Below are positions 43,553 through 52,096 of a DNA stretch of 55,423 nt, one piece after another (position 1 is the stretch's first letter; each line of letters opens with the position of its first letter). The position numbers and the translations under genes are program-made. Below the pieces are notes generated by a model that searched no databases, had not been told where the DNA came from, and saw only the letters and a program-made list of their open reading frames with translations. Source of the DNA: Collinsella aerofaciens (GTDB lineage: Bacteria > Actinomycetota > Coriobacteriia > Coriobacteriales > Coriobacteriaceae); assembly GCF_005844325.1 (NCBI RefSeq), contig NZ_SPFY01000014.1, positions 1 through 55,423 on the forward strand, given 5' to 3'.

Positions 43553-44374
43553 ATGCTCAACGACTTCTACCATATGCTTGATCCCGTCGCGATTTCGGCG
43601 GGGCCTATCACGATTTACTGGTATGGTCTGGCCTATGTGGTCGGCGCCCTGCTCACGGCGGTTGTCATGTACCGCACACAGCGTCGCTGGGGCTTTAACA
43701 TCACGATTGATGACCTGACGAGTGTCGTGGTCGGCGTGGTCTTTGGCCTCATTATCGGTGCGCGCCTGTTCTACGTCATCTTTTACGGCGACGGCTACTA
43801 CTGGGCGCATCCGCTCGAGATCTTTGCCACCAATGAAGGCGGCATGAGCTTCCATGGCGGCCTGGTGGGCGGCATCATCGGCGGCGTGCTCGTGTGCCGC
43901 ATGTATAAGCTCGACGCATGGACTTTGGCAGACCTTGCCGTCATAGGCGCGCCGCTGGCCTTGTGCCTGGGCCGTTGTGCCAACTTTGTCAACGGAGAGC
44001 TGTGGGGCAAGCCGACCGATCTGCCCTGGGGCGTGGTTTTTGGCGGGACTGCGGGCGATATGCCGCGTCACCCCTCCCAGCTCTACGAGGCATTTCTTGA
44101 GGGCATCGTGCTCTTTTGCATTCTGCAGGTGCTCAGCCGCAAAAAGCCGCTGCTGCCCCAGGGTACGTTTATGGGCGTGTTCGTGATGGGGTACGGCATC
44201 GTCCGCTTTCTCGTTGAGTTCGTGCGCGTGCCCGATGCCCAGCTGGGTTATCTGCTGGGCGGCGTCATCACCATGGGTCAGCTGCTGAGTTTGCCGCTCG
44301 TGATCGCCGGTCTGGCGCTCATCATCTTCGCCCGACACCGCAATCGCCCCCAGCGCATCTACCTCGACGCCTAA
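43553..44374 (+). CDS. lgt: Prolipoprotein diacylglyceryl transferase
   Basis: This integral membrane enzyme attaches diacylglycerol from phosphatidylglycerol to the lipobox Cys of prolipoproteins. The 273-residue product has ISAGPITIYWYGLAYVVGA, GARLFYVIFY, GGMSFHGGLVGG and the signature GRCANFVNGELWGKPTD. HPSQLYEAFLEG follows. Seven membrane helices are expected. The start at ATG 43553 follows AGGAGGGTCG; the frame is open upstream without a ribosome site. A perfect palindromic repeat begins six bases after the stop. Confidence 0.95.
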   Translation: MLNDFYHMLDPVAISAGPITIYWYGLAYVVGALLTAVVMYRTQRRWGFNITIDDLTSVVVGVVFGLIIGARLFYVIFYGDGYYWAHPLEIFATNEGGMSFHGGLVGGIIGGVLVCRMYKLDAWTLADLAVIGAPLALCLGRCANFVNGELWGKPTDLPWGVVFGGTAGDMPRHPSQLYEAFLEGIVLFCILQVLSRKKPLLPQGTFMGVFVMGYGIVRFLVEFVRVPDAQLGYLLGGVITMGQLLSLPLVIAGLALIIFARHRNRPQRIYLDA

Positions 44375-44379
44375 CCACC

Positions 44380-44420
44380 AAAACCACCACAAAGGGGACA
44401 GGCACCTTTGTGGTGGTTTT
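44380..44420 (+). repeat. GGGGACAGGC-core palindromic repeat, copy E (perfect)
   Basis: AAAACCACCACAAAGG (44380-44395) is the exact reverse complement of 44405-44420, around the loop GGACAGGCA. It is the cleanest member of the family and lies six bases after the lgt stop. Confidence 0.85.
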
Positions 44421-44457
44421 GCCGAGTTTGATAGGTTTCTAGAAAGGCTTTCGGACT

Positions 44458-46641
44458 GTGAAGGATTCCGACCTCTCCACAACGGCTGCGCGCGACGCTG
44501 CCCGCATCGTCTGGTTTAAGCGCTACCCCGCCAAGCAGACGCTCATCGCATTTTTGCTCGCGCTGTTGGCGACCACGGCGTTTTCCATCGATCCCTCCCC
44601 GGTGTCGAGCAACGCAGTCTTGGCGATTGACCCCAAAGCCTCGGGCATGCTGTACGTGTGCTACGAGGTGCTCCTTTCGTTTGCCGGCCATACCGACGCG
44701 GTCATGCTGCTTGCACTTGCCTGCCTGCTCACCTTGCCGTTTCGCTACGTGTTCTTTGGCCGTGGCGACACCTGGCGTCCATCGATCATTCTGCCGTCGC
44801 TGTTCTTCGCCATCTGCATGGTGTTCGGCCGCAGCTACGACCTCACCGATTCGGCTGAGATTGTGCTGGGCGACAAGGCACGCGTTATCTGCGCCTGGAT
44901 TGGTGGCGCGGGCTGGATGCTTCTGGCGATTGTGGCCTTCTATCTGGCTTTTGAGTTTTTGGATTGGTTGGGCTCCCGCCGCATTCCGTTTTCGGAGGCG
45001 CATTTTGGCCGCGTGTGGCGTGTTGTCCACGTCGTGCTCTCGGTTCATCCCTTTGTCGGGCCGTTTCTTGTGCTCATGATTGTCTGGGCGCCCACGCTTA
45101 TCGCCTCGCTGCCCGGCCTCTTTATGGGAGACACGGGCGCGCAGGTCCGCCAATGGTTCAACTACCCCAACGGCACGAGCGATTACCTACGCCTGCTTAA
45201 CCCCAACGTGCTACTCAACGGACATCATCCGGTGGTGCACACGGCCATCATCGGCTCGTGTGTGCAGCTGGGGCTTTCGCTATTTAACAGCGCCAATGCG
45301 GGCCTTGCCATCTACACTTGTGCCCAATTCGTCATCACCGCCGCCTGCATGTCCTATTCCATATCGTCGCTGCGCAAGCTGGGCGTGAGCCTGCCGGTCC
45401 GCGGCGTCATCTTGCTGTTCTTTGCGTTTATGCCGATGTTCTCCAACTACGCGGTGCTGCTGACCAAAGATGTACTTTTTGCCGATGCGTTTTTGGTACT
45501 GCTCGTTCAGACCGTCAAGCTCGTGGCATGTGGCCTACCCCGTCGCGATGCCAATGCCGAGCGTGCGGGCGAACAGAAGCCCGTGCTCTTTGCGCGCCAT
45601 GACTGGCTGTTGCTCGTGCTGGGTGCCATGGGTTCCACGTTTTTGCGCAACGGCGGCCTGGTCTTTCCGTTGGCGGCCTGCGTGATTGCGGCGGCGTTTT
45701 GCGCCTGGGATGTACATGTCGCTCGTCGTGCGGCTAAGCAGATGGGCACCACGGTCTCATGCGCCACGTCGCGCTTCCGCTGGGTCGGCGTGCTCGCAGT
45801 GCTTGCGCTCTGCCTTGTCTCCAACATGTATTTCACCAAGGTATTTATGCCGGCGCACGATATCACGCCGGGCTCCAAGCGCGAGATCCTCTCGATTCCG
45901 TTTCAACAGACGGCACGCTTCGTCCAAAAGCACGATGGCCTCAACTCGGGCGTCAACCCCACGGTTAAGGAGGACGGCACCATCGTGGAAGCTCCCTGCG
46001 ACGGCTTGGTGACCGATGAGGAGCGCGCTGTGATCGATCGCGTGCTTAAGTACGAGAACCTGGGCCGTCGCTACAACCCCGACAAGTCGGATGCCGTCAA
46101 AAACTGCTTCAATGAGTACGCCTCGCAGGAGGACATCAAGGCCTATTTTGAGGTGTGGGCCCAGATGTTCAAAAAGGACCCCGAGTGCTATATCTCGGCG
46201 CTCGTCAATAACTACTATGGGTACTTCTATCCGAGCGCTCGCGATGCGTGGGTCTACAGCACGGCGCGCAGTGCCGAGATCATGGCGAAGCCCGATAACC
46301 TCAAGTACTTTGACTTCCATCCGGTCGATAGCAAGGTTGTGCGCTGGTGCGACCACCTGATTAACCTGTACCGCGTGGCGGTGCAGCGCATCCCGTTTAT
46401 CTCGCTCACCATGAGCTCGGCCACCTATGTGTGGATCATGGTCGTCGTGGTGGTTTACCTGTTGCGCCGCCATTCGTGGCGCGCGCTGGCCATCTGGATA
46501 CCGCTGCTGGGCGTGCTCGCCGTGTGCCTGATCGGTCCATGTAACGGCTCGACCTACATGCGCTACCTGTACCCGGTCATCGCCTGCATGCCTTTTGCCA
46601 TCGGTGCCACGATCACCCGCAGCGACTTCCTCTGGTCCTAA
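44458..46641 (+). CDS. Large polytopic membrane protein (DUF6020-like)
   Basis: The 727-residue protein has about 11-12 predicted membrane helices. Examples are TLIAFLLALLATTAFSI, HTDAVMLLALACLLTLPF and the loop motif LPGLFMGDTGAQVRQWFNYP. GVILLFFAFMPMFSNYAVLL follows, then the TKDVLFADAFLVLLV region. A soluble segment of about 150 residues (about 480-630) comes before the last two helices. The layout resembles GT-C-type glycosyltransferases and the uncharacterised DUF6020 group. The GTG start at 44458 has GAAAGGC upstream. A cell-envelope role is plausible but not shown. Confidence 0.7.
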   Translation: MKDSDLSTTAARDAARIVWFKRYPAKQTLIAFLLALLATTAFSIDPSPVSSNAVLAIDPKASGMLYVCYEVLLSFAGHTDAVMLLALACLLTLPFRYVFFGRGDTWRPSIILPSLFFAICMVFGRSYDLTDSAEIVLGDKARVICAWIGGAGWMLLAIVAFYLAFEFLDWLGSRRIPFSEAHFGRVWRVVHVVLSVHPFVGPFLVLMIVWAPTLIASLPGLFMGDTGAQVRQWFNYPNGTSDYLRLLNPNVLLNGHHPVVHTAIIGSCVQLGLSLFNSANAGLAIYTCAQFVITAACMSYSISSLRKLGVSLPVRGVILLFFAFMPMFSNYAVLLTKDVLFADAFLVLLVQTVKLVACGLPRRDANAERAGEQKPVLFARHDWLLLVLGAMGSTFLRNGGLVFPLAACVIAAAFCAWDVHVARRAAKQMGTTVSCATSRFRWVGVLAVLALCLVSNMYFTKVFMPAHDITPGSKREILSIPFQQTARFVQKHDGLNSGVNPTVKEDGTIVEAPCDGLVTDEERAVIDRVLKYENLGRRYNPDKSDAVKNCFNEYASQEDIKAYFEVWAQMFKKDPECYISALVNNYYGYFYPSARDAWVYSTARSAEIMAKPDNLKYFDFHPVDSKVVRWCDHLINLYRVAVQRIPFISLTMSSATYVWIMVVVVVYLLRRHSWRALAIWIPLLGVLAVCLIGPCNGSTYMRYLYPVIACMPFAIGATITRSDFLWS

Positions 46642-46644
46642 CTT

Positions 46645-46676
46645 GGCGCATTGGGGTCAGGTTACTTTGCACCAAA
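46645..46676 (+). repeat. GGGGTCAGG-core repeat, copy G
   Basis: It reads GGCGCATTGGGGTCAGGTTA then CTTTGCACCAAA. TTGGGGTCAGG is the variant of the GGGACAGG core. It lies four bases past the stop of the large membrane protein gene. Confidence 0.5.
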
Positions 46677-46806
46677 GGCTTGCATCATCACGACGCCTTC
46701 ATTTTGGGGTTTATCTTGCAGGCCGGTAGGTATATCATAACGACGTTTGTTTATATTGCCCGAGCATCTGCGCTGGGCTTTAGGTCGAAACCGATAGGAG
46801 ACACGT

Positions 46807-47613
46807 ATGTCCGGACACTCTAAGTGGGCCACAACCAAGCATCGTAAGGGCGCGCAGGACGCCAAGCGTTCCGCCCTCTTCTCCAAGCTCAGCCGCAACA
46901 TCACCGTTGCTGCCCGTCTCGGCGGTGACCCGCTGCCCGAGAACAACGCCAGCCTCGCCGCTGCCGTTGCCAAGGCCAAGGCTCAGTCCATGCCTAAGGA
47001 CAAGATCAAGTCCGCTATCGACAAGGCTTTTGGTTCGGGTGCCGATGCCGCCGTCTACGAGAACATCGTGTACGAGGGCTACGGTCCCGCCGGTGTCGCC
47101 GTCTACGTCGACTGCCTGACCGACAACCGCAACCGTACCGCCGCTGATGTCCGTTCCGCCTTCTCCCACGCTGGTGGCAACCTGGGCACCTCCGGCTCCG
47201 TCGCCTTCCAGTTTGAGCGTAAGGGCCAGATCGTCGTCGCCAAGGAGATCCTGGACGAGAACGCCAAGAAGGAGACCATGATCGCCAACGGTGCTGCCGG
47301 TGACGAGGATGAGTTCATGATGGCCATCGCCGAGGCCGGTGGCGAGGACTACGAGGATGCCGGCGAGGAGTGGATCGTCTGGACTACTGCCAACGAGGTC
47401 ATGGCTGTCTCCAAGGCGCTCGAGGAGCAGGGCGTCCAGGTCAAGGGCTCCGAGACCACCATGGTCCCGACCACCCCGACCGAGGTCTCCGGCGCCGACG
47501 CCAAGAAGGTTCAGCGCCTCATCGACCGTCTTGAGGAGCTCGACGACGTCCAGGATGTTTACAGCACCATGGACATGACCGACGAGGTCATCGCTGCCCT
47601 CGAGGAGGAGTAG
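46807..47613 (+). CDS. yebC: YebC/PmpR family regulatory protein
   Basis: The 268-residue protein has the YebC/TACO1 opening MSGHSKWATTKHRKGAQDAK and ARLGGDPLPENNASLAAAV. YEGYGPAGVAVYVDCLTDNR and GGNLGTSGSVAFQFERKG follow. Members act as transcription regulators or as helpers of translation through proline stretches. It is about 20-25 residues longer than usual because of an acidic segment in the middle (KKETMIANGAAGDEDEFMM). The ribosome site ATAGGAGACACGT precedes the ATG. Confidence 0.95.
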   Translation: MSGHSKWATTKHRKGAQDAKRSALFSKLSRNITVAARLGGDPLPENNASLAAAVAKAKAQSMPKDKIKSAIDKAFGSGADAAVYENIVYEGYGPAGVAVYVDCLTDNRNRTAADVRSAFSHAGGNLGTSGSVAFQFERKGQIVVAKEILDENAKKETMIANGAAGDEDEFMMAIAEAGGEDYEDAGEEWIVWTTANEVMAVSKALEEQGVQVKGSETTMVPTTPTEVSGADAKKVQRLIDRLEELDDVQDVYSTMDMTDEVIAALEEE

Positions 47614-47682
47614 CGCCCGCACGGGTTAAGCCGTGCATATCTGGGCATAATGAAGCGAGCATGCAAGCCTCGTGGAATAGAT

Positions 47683-47725
47683 GAGCCGGATCCGCGTGCG
47701 TAGAGCACCGGACCCGGCTCTTTTA
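47683..47725 (+). terminator. Terminator after yebC with overlapping TATAAT box
   Basis: A 12-bp stem with one mismatch (GAGCCGGATCCG at 47683-47694 with 47709-47720), followed by TTTT. TATAAT at 47724-47729 could be the -10 of the AmaP operon; no clear -35 is seen. Confidence 0.65.
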
Positions 47726-47779
47726 TAATGATGCGAACCGTTTTGCATTTCGAGAGCCGAGATTTGAAGGGAGCGCCAC

Positions 47780-48325
47780 GTGCGCGTACTCAAACGAGCC
47801 CTAGCGATCGTGTATCTTGCCGCCGCCATCGTGGCGCTGGGTACGCTTGTCTGCCAGTTTTGGGGGCCGTATACGTATCGCTTTATGCTGCTGATGCGCG
47901 ACCCCATGCCGCGCGTCGTCGTTGCGGTGTGCGCCGCCATCGTGGCACTTGGCGTGCTCATCGGTTTTTTCCGCCTGATGTTTGCACGTCGCGAGCCGTC
48001 CTGCGTGCATCCGGCGGGGGAGCGCAATATCGAGGTCACGCTCGCAGCGCTTTCCTCGTGCGCCCGTGCCGCGGCGGAGTGCGATGATCGCGTGATAGTT
48101 GAGCATATCGAGGCACGCGTTCAAGGCTCCGACGAGTCGCGCGTTCGTTTTAAGGTCGAGGCCATCGCGCTCGACGACCGGGACGTGGCCTCTCAAGCTA
48201 TCGCGATGCAGCAACGTATCGAGGAGGCCTGCGACACCATGCTCGGCACGCCGGGCACGACCGCACGCGTCCGTTTTTTGCCGTCCAAGACTACCGTCCA
48301 GACCGTGGAGGTTTCCGGTGAGTGA
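47780..48325 (+). CDS. amaP: Alkaline-shock membrane-anchor-like protein (AmaP-type)
   Basis: The 181-residue protein has two N-terminal membrane helices (LAIVYLAAAIVALGTLVCQF and VVVAVCAAIVALGVLIGFF). A cytoplasmic domain of the AmaP kind follows: NIEVTLAALSSCARAA, then VIVEHIEARVQGS. In Staphylococcus, AmaP holds the Asp23 envelope-stress protein at the membrane. The GTG start has AAGGGAGCGC upstream. The stop overlaps the start of the next gene. Confidence 0.75.
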   Translation: MRVLKRALAIVYLAAAIVALGTLVCQFWGPYTYRFMLLMRDPMPRVVVAVCAAIVALGVLIGFFRLMFARREPSCVHPAGERNIEVTLAALSSCARAAAECDDRVIVEHIEARVQGSDESRVRFKVEAIALDDRDVASQAIAMQQRIEEACDTMLGTPGTTARVRFLPSKTTVQTVEVSGE

Positions 48326-48695
48326 TACCAACCAAGACAAGACCGCCCGCACGCCGCGCCTGACGATCGACCAGAACGCTACGCCGGCGAGCGAACCTGT
48401 TGATTCCAAAGCAGAGGCAACCGAGTTACAAGACGCGGCAGCCGCGGATTTTGACGAGGCTATGGGTCTCATCAAGGGTACGGGCGCTGCCATCTGGAGC
48501 TATGCCGTGCGTCATCCCAACACCACGCTCGGTGCCGTCGCTGGCTTTATTCTTGCCGTGTTGGTGCTCACGCTCGGCCTGTGGGACACGCTCGTCATTG
48601 CATTCTTCGTGCTGATCGGCGCCGTGATCGGCCAAATTCGCGACGGCGAAAACGGGATCGTCAACTTCTTCGGCCGTCTGTTTAGCGGCCGCTAA
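48318..48695 (+). CDS. Small membrane protein (DUF2273-like) of the Asp23 operon
   Basis: The 125-residue protein has a hydrophilic N-terminal half, then two closely spaced membrane helices (TLGAVAGFILAVLVLTLGLW and TLVIAFFVLIGAVIGQI). The end is GENGIVNFFGRLFSGR. DUF2273 proteins with this end are usual partners of AmaP and Asp23. The GTG start overlaps the AmaP stop by eight bases, with GGAGG upstream. The usual DUF2273 is about 60-80 residues, so the long N-terminal part is extra. Confidence 0.72.
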   Translation: MSDTNQDKTARTPRLTIDQNATPASEPVDSKAEATELQDAAAADFDEAMGLIKGTGAAIWSYAVRHPNTTLGAVAGFILAVLVLTLGLWDTLVIAFFVLIGAVIGQIRDGENGIVNFFGRLFSGR

Positions 48696-48739
48696 TATGT
48701 ATTCGACTGTCGCATCCGCGGCAGGCATAAGGAGGAACC

Positions 48740-49261
48740 ATGGCTTTTAATACGAAGGTCGATGTGGCCGATACCGAGCTCGAGGAGAACGAGGCGGCCG
48801 TCGCCGAAGCCGAGGATGTGACGCTCGAGGATGAGGCGCTCGTCGAGGCCGAGTCCGCCGATGACGCGGACGAGGATGATGAGGAAACAGACGAGTCCGA
48901 GGACTCGCTGACCTATTCCAACGGTGTGATCGAGAAGATCGTTGCCATGGCCACCCGCGAGGTTCCGCACGTTTTGGGCATGAAGGGTAACCTCATGCAC
49001 TTTGTGCAGGAGCAGTTTGGTGCCGAGAATCTGACCAAGGGCGTGACGGTCGAGGTCACCGATGACAATCGCGTGGTCGTCAACATCTCCGTCATTATCG
49101 AGTACGGAGCCTATGCGCCCGCGATCTTCGACGATGTCAAGGCACGTGTCACTGAGCGCCTTGCCGCGATGACCGGCCTTGAGGTGGCGGGTGTCAACCT
49201 GCGCATCGAGGACGTCATCACCCCCGAGGAGTACGAGCACCGTACCAGCCAGCACGAATAA
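48740..49261 (+). CDS. Asp23/Gls24 family envelope stress protein
   Basis: The 173-residue protein has a very acidic N-terminal 55 residues (Asp/Glu/Ala-rich). The Asp23 domain follows: YSNGVIEKIVAMATREVPHV, VTVEVTDDNRVVVNISVIIE and VNLRIEDVITPEE. In Firmicutes it coats the inner face of the membrane through AmaP and rises under cell-wall stress. The ribosome site AAGGAGG is strong. It is the third gene of the operon. A repeat begins right after the stop. Confidence 0.9.
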   Translation: MAFNTKVDVADTELEENEAAVAEAEDVTLEDEALVEAESADDADEDDEETDESEDSLTYSNGVIEKIVAMATREVPHVLGMKGNLMHFVQEQFGAENLTKGVTVEVTDDNRVVVNISVIIEYGAYAPAIFDDVKARVTERLAAMTGLEVAGVNLRIEDVITPEEYEHRTSQHE

Positions 49262-49300
49262 CCTTCCAAAAAGGGACAGGTTTGTTTTGGCAGGCTTTAT
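49262..49300 (+). repeat. GGGACAGG-core palindromic repeat, copy F
   Basis: It reads CCTTCCAAAAAGGGACAGG then TTTGTTTTGGCAGGCTTTAT. The CCAAAA/TTTTGG arms surround the core. It starts on the base after the Asp23 stop codon. Confidence 0.75.
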
Positions 49301-49314
49301 CTGCGAAAACGTTA

Positions 49315-49356
49315 AACGGCCGACCGCGCAAGCAAAAGCGTGGCCGGCCGTTATTT
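49315..49356 (+). terminator. Terminator of the Asp23 operon
   Basis: An 11-bp stem with one mismatch (AACGGCCGACC at 49315-49325 with 49342-49352), followed by ATTTG. Confidence 0.65.
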
Positions 49357-49469
49357 GTATGCCCCCCGATGTAGGCATACCGCTCGTCTAACTAGGGGTT
49401 GCAATCGTCGCGTTCCGCGTTACCCTAATGGGCGCATTGTTTCCAAATTGTTAACGAGGAGTTGCCGTA

Positions 49470-50492
49470 ATGGCCGACGAGCACGAAACAGAAAGCAAGG
49501 CATGGGCAATCGAGGCCGCTGCGGCAGAGGCGGCGTCGCGTGCTGCCGAGGAGGTGCATCGTCCTCCCGTGGTGCCGATGGAGCGCGTGGTTGATCGCAC
49601 CGATATCGAGCGCGGCGAGCGTGCCGGCCAAAAGCGCAGCCAGGAGCCGGGCTTCCCGCGCTTTTTTGCCGAGCTCAATCTGGGCCTGATTCTTACGGCC
49701 TTCGCCATCGTTGCGTTTAAAACCCCTAATCACTTTGCTTTTGGCGGCACCTCGGGCGTGTCGGTCATTCTGTCTACGCTGTTCCCGACCCTGCCCGTCG
49801 GCGTCTTTATGTGGATTATCAACGCGGTTCTCGTCGTCTTGGGCTTTATCTTTTTGGAGCGCAAGGCAATCCTGTGGAGCGTCTTCGCCTCGTTTGCGTT
49901 GTCCGCCTATGTTTCGCTGTTTGAGTTCTTTATTCCGACCGATGTCTCTCTGACGGGCGATATGTGGCTCGACCTGTGCTTTGCCGTCATCTTGCCGGCG
50001 CTCGGCAGCGCTATTGTCTTTGATATCGGCGCCTCGACGGGTGGCACGGACATTCTTGCCATGATCCTCAAGCGCCGCACGACGCTCGAGATTGGCCGTG
50101 CCCTGCTGTTGGTCGATATCGGCATCGTGGCCATCGCGGCCTTTTTGTATGGCCCGCGTGTCGGTCTGTATTGCGTGCTTGGCCTGTTTGCCAAGACACT
50201 CGTGGTCGACAAAGCCATCGAGAGCATCCATCTTCGTAAGGTCTGCACGGTCATTTGCTCCGAACCCCTTAAGGTCGAGGAGTTTATCGTCAAGCATCTC
50301 AACCGCACAGCGACCATCAGTCGCGGCTACGGTGCCTTCTCGGGCAAGTGCGTGACGGTGATCATGAGCGTGCTAAGCCGTCGCGAGGCCGTGCAGCTGC
50401 GCCGCTATGCGCGCGAAGTCGATCCGGGTGCCTTTATCACGATTGTCGACAGCTCCGAGATCGTCGGCAAGGGTTTCCGCGGCACGAACTAG
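49470..50492 (+). CDS. YitT family membrane protein
   Basis: The 340-residue protein has a charged N-terminal 65 residues, then five to six membrane helices. These include LNLGLILTAFAIVAFKTPNH, FAFGGTSGVSVILSTLFP and ASTGGTDILAMILKRRT, the YitT marks. The cytoplasmic C-terminal domain is DUF2179 (VCTVICSEPLKVEEFIVKHL, SVLSRREAVQLRR). The function of YitT proteins is not settled. The gene has its own leader and ribosome site GAGGAGTTG. Confidence 0.88.
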   Translation: MADEHETESKAWAIEAAAAEAASRAAEEVHRPPVVPMERVVDRTDIERGERAGQKRSQEPGFPRFFAELNLGLILTAFAIVAFKTPNHFAFGGTSGVSVILSTLFPTLPVGVFMWIINAVLVVLGFIFLERKAILWSVFASFALSAYVSLFEFFIPTDVSLTGDMWLDLCFAVILPALGSAIVFDIGASTGGTDILAMILKRRTTLEIGRALLLVDIGIVAIAAFLYGPRVGLYCVLGLFAKTLVVDKAIESIHLRKVCTVICSEPLKVEEFIVKHLNRTATISRGYGAFSGKCVTVIMSVLSRREAVQLRRYAREVDPGAFITIVDSSEIVGKGFRGTN

Positions 50493-50642
50493 CGCGGACA
50501 CACTCATCAAACAATCGAAAAGCGCCTCGCGCGTTGCAAATACGTCATCTAAGAGTATTTGTCCTCACATTGGGTGATAATGATGCCAAAGACATCGTTT
50601 GCGATCCAGGTGATTCGCTCTAGATACGAAGGGATGATTTCG

Positions 50643-51956
50643 ATGTTCTGCTCGCAGTGTGGCGCCCCCATGGGCGATAACGACAAGTTCTGCGGCGTGT
50701 GTGGTGCTCCTAATGCCGGTGCCGCTGGCCCCGCTCCCCAGGGACAGCCTCAGCCCCAGCAGTTTGTTCCGCAGCCGCCCGTGGCGAATGTGCCAAAGGG
50801 CTGTGTGGCTCAGGCGTTCCAAGATATGACCAAGACTCCGGGCGTGCTTCAGCGTGTATGCCAAATCGCGTTTTTGCCGGCGCTGATTTGCGTTGTGTCG
50901 GTGCTCGTGTTGTTTATTCCCGTTATTGGCGGCATTGCGGCTGCCATCGGCTTTTTGGCAGCTTGCATTGCGAGCGTGTGCGGTTCCGGCTTTGGTATTG
51001 AGTGGGGCCGTGATCTTTCGCTCAAGGTCGATGACGGCATGGATCGTCCGTTGATGCGTTCCACATCGTTTGGCCTTGGAGTCTTTTCGAGCGTTATTTC
51101 GGTCGTGCTCGAGGTTATCGCTGCCATTCCCGTTATCGGTGTAGTGCTTTCGCTGGTGGAGGGCGTGGTAATTGGCGCCGCGGGCTCGTATTCTTATTAC
51201 GGCTCTTATGCGCTCGAGGCTGCGCTGTTTGGCTCGCTTGGCTTGCTCGTTCTGGCTATGATTGCCACGGCGGTCCTGGGGGTCTTCTTTAAGATGTTCG
51301 CCGACATTGCCGTGATGCACTTTGCGGTGACCGGTCGCGTCGAGAGCGCGTTTTCGCTCGATAAGGTCTGGGCGGCGTTTAAGCACAACAAGACCAAGCT
51401 GTTCTGTGCTTCGTTCCTTCCCGAGTTTTTGACGGGCCTGGTCGCCAACGTTGTCACATGGATCTTGACGGTCGTCTTTGGCGCCATTGCCTCTGTCGGT
51501 ATGTATAGCTACTACTATCGTCCTACGGGTATTGAGGCAATTGTTACCGGCGGTGGCGTCACGCTCGCGCTGTTCTTGGTGCTGGTCGCTTTTGTCACCG
51601 TATTTCTTACGGTCTTTGGCAAGATACTCAAGCACCGTGCCGTTGGCTATTGGGCCGCACGCTATGCAAGCGAGTGGGCCGATGAGGATAAGGACGACGT
51701 CCTGACTTTTGTGTTGCCCTTCGAGAAGAAGTCCGCTCCTTCGGGTTACGGTGCTCCGGATGCTTCGCCGGCACCTGCACCCGCTCCCGCGACCGAGCCT
51801 GAGCCGGCGCCCGAGTCTGAACCGGCGCCCGAGCCTGAGACGGCATCTGAGCCCGAGCCCGAGCCTGCGCCTGAGCCTGAGCCTGAGCCTGAGCCGGCAC
51901 CTGCACCTGAGTCGGCGTTCGAGCCAAGCTCCGACGAGGAACCTCAGGACGAGTAG
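50643..51956 (+). CDS. Zinc-ribbon DUF4013-like membrane protein with Pro/Glu tail
   Basis: The 437-residue protein starts with a zinc ribbon (MFCSQCGAPMGDNDKFCGVC). A Pro/Gln linker follows, then about six membrane helices with DUF4013 character, such as FLPALICVVSVLVLFIPVIG and LSLKVDDGMDRPLMRS. A tail of about 70 residues of Pro-Glu-Ala repeats (EPEPAPEPEPEPEP) and DEEPQDE closes it. ATG 50643 is preferred because GAAGGG lies nine bases upstream; ATG 50634 is too close to it. The function is unknown. Confidence 0.78.
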   Translation: MFCSQCGAPMGDNDKFCGVCGAPNAGAAGPAPQGQPQPQQFVPQPPVANVPKGCVAQAFQDMTKTPGVLQRVCQIAFLPALICVVSVLVLFIPVIGGIAAAIGFLAACIASVCGSGFGIEWGRDLSLKVDDGMDRPLMRSTSFGLGVFSSVISVVLEVIAAIPVIGVVLSLVEGVVIGAAGSYSYYGSYALEAALFGSLGLLVLAMIATAVLGVFFKMFADIAVMHFAVTGRVESAFSLDKVWAAFKHNKTKLFCASFLPEFLTGLVANVVTWILTVVFGAIASVGMYSYYYRPTGIEAIVTGGGVTLALFLVLVAFVTVFLTVFGKILKHRAVGYWAARYASEWADEDKDDVLTFVLPFEKKSAPSGYGAPDASPAPAPAPATEPEPAPESEPAPEPETASEPEPEPAPEPEPEPEPAPAPESAFEPSSDEEPQDE

Positions 51957-51968
51957 CCACGCCGCCTG

Positions 51969-52004
51969 CTATTTGGGGACGGGGTAGAAATGGTAGAAAT
52001 AGCG
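51969..52004 (+). repeat. GGGGACGGGG-core repeat, copy J
   Basis: GCTATTT (51969-51975) pairs with AAATAGC (51998-52004) around GGGGACGGGGTAGAAATGG. It lies 12 bases past the stop of the zinc-ribbon gene. Confidence 0.55.
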
Positions 52005-52017
52005 CTTGAAGAATGAG

Positions 52018-52054
52018 CGGGGGCGGACGTGTCGAAACGTCCGCCCCCGCTTTG
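52018..52054. terminator. Bidirectional terminator
   Basis: Perfect 14-bp stem GCGGGGGCGGACGT (52018-52031) with 52038-52051, a 6-base loop, then TTT. It lies between convergent genes. Confidence 0.8.
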
Positions 52055-52096
52055 ACATCGCGATGTGGCTATGACTGCGAGATGCCAGCGAATCGA

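Noticed and set aside
51780-51920. Short tandem repeats considered as a CRISPR or minisatellite
   Set aside because: They encode an in-frame Pro-Glu-Ala protein tail; no spacers of equal length are present.
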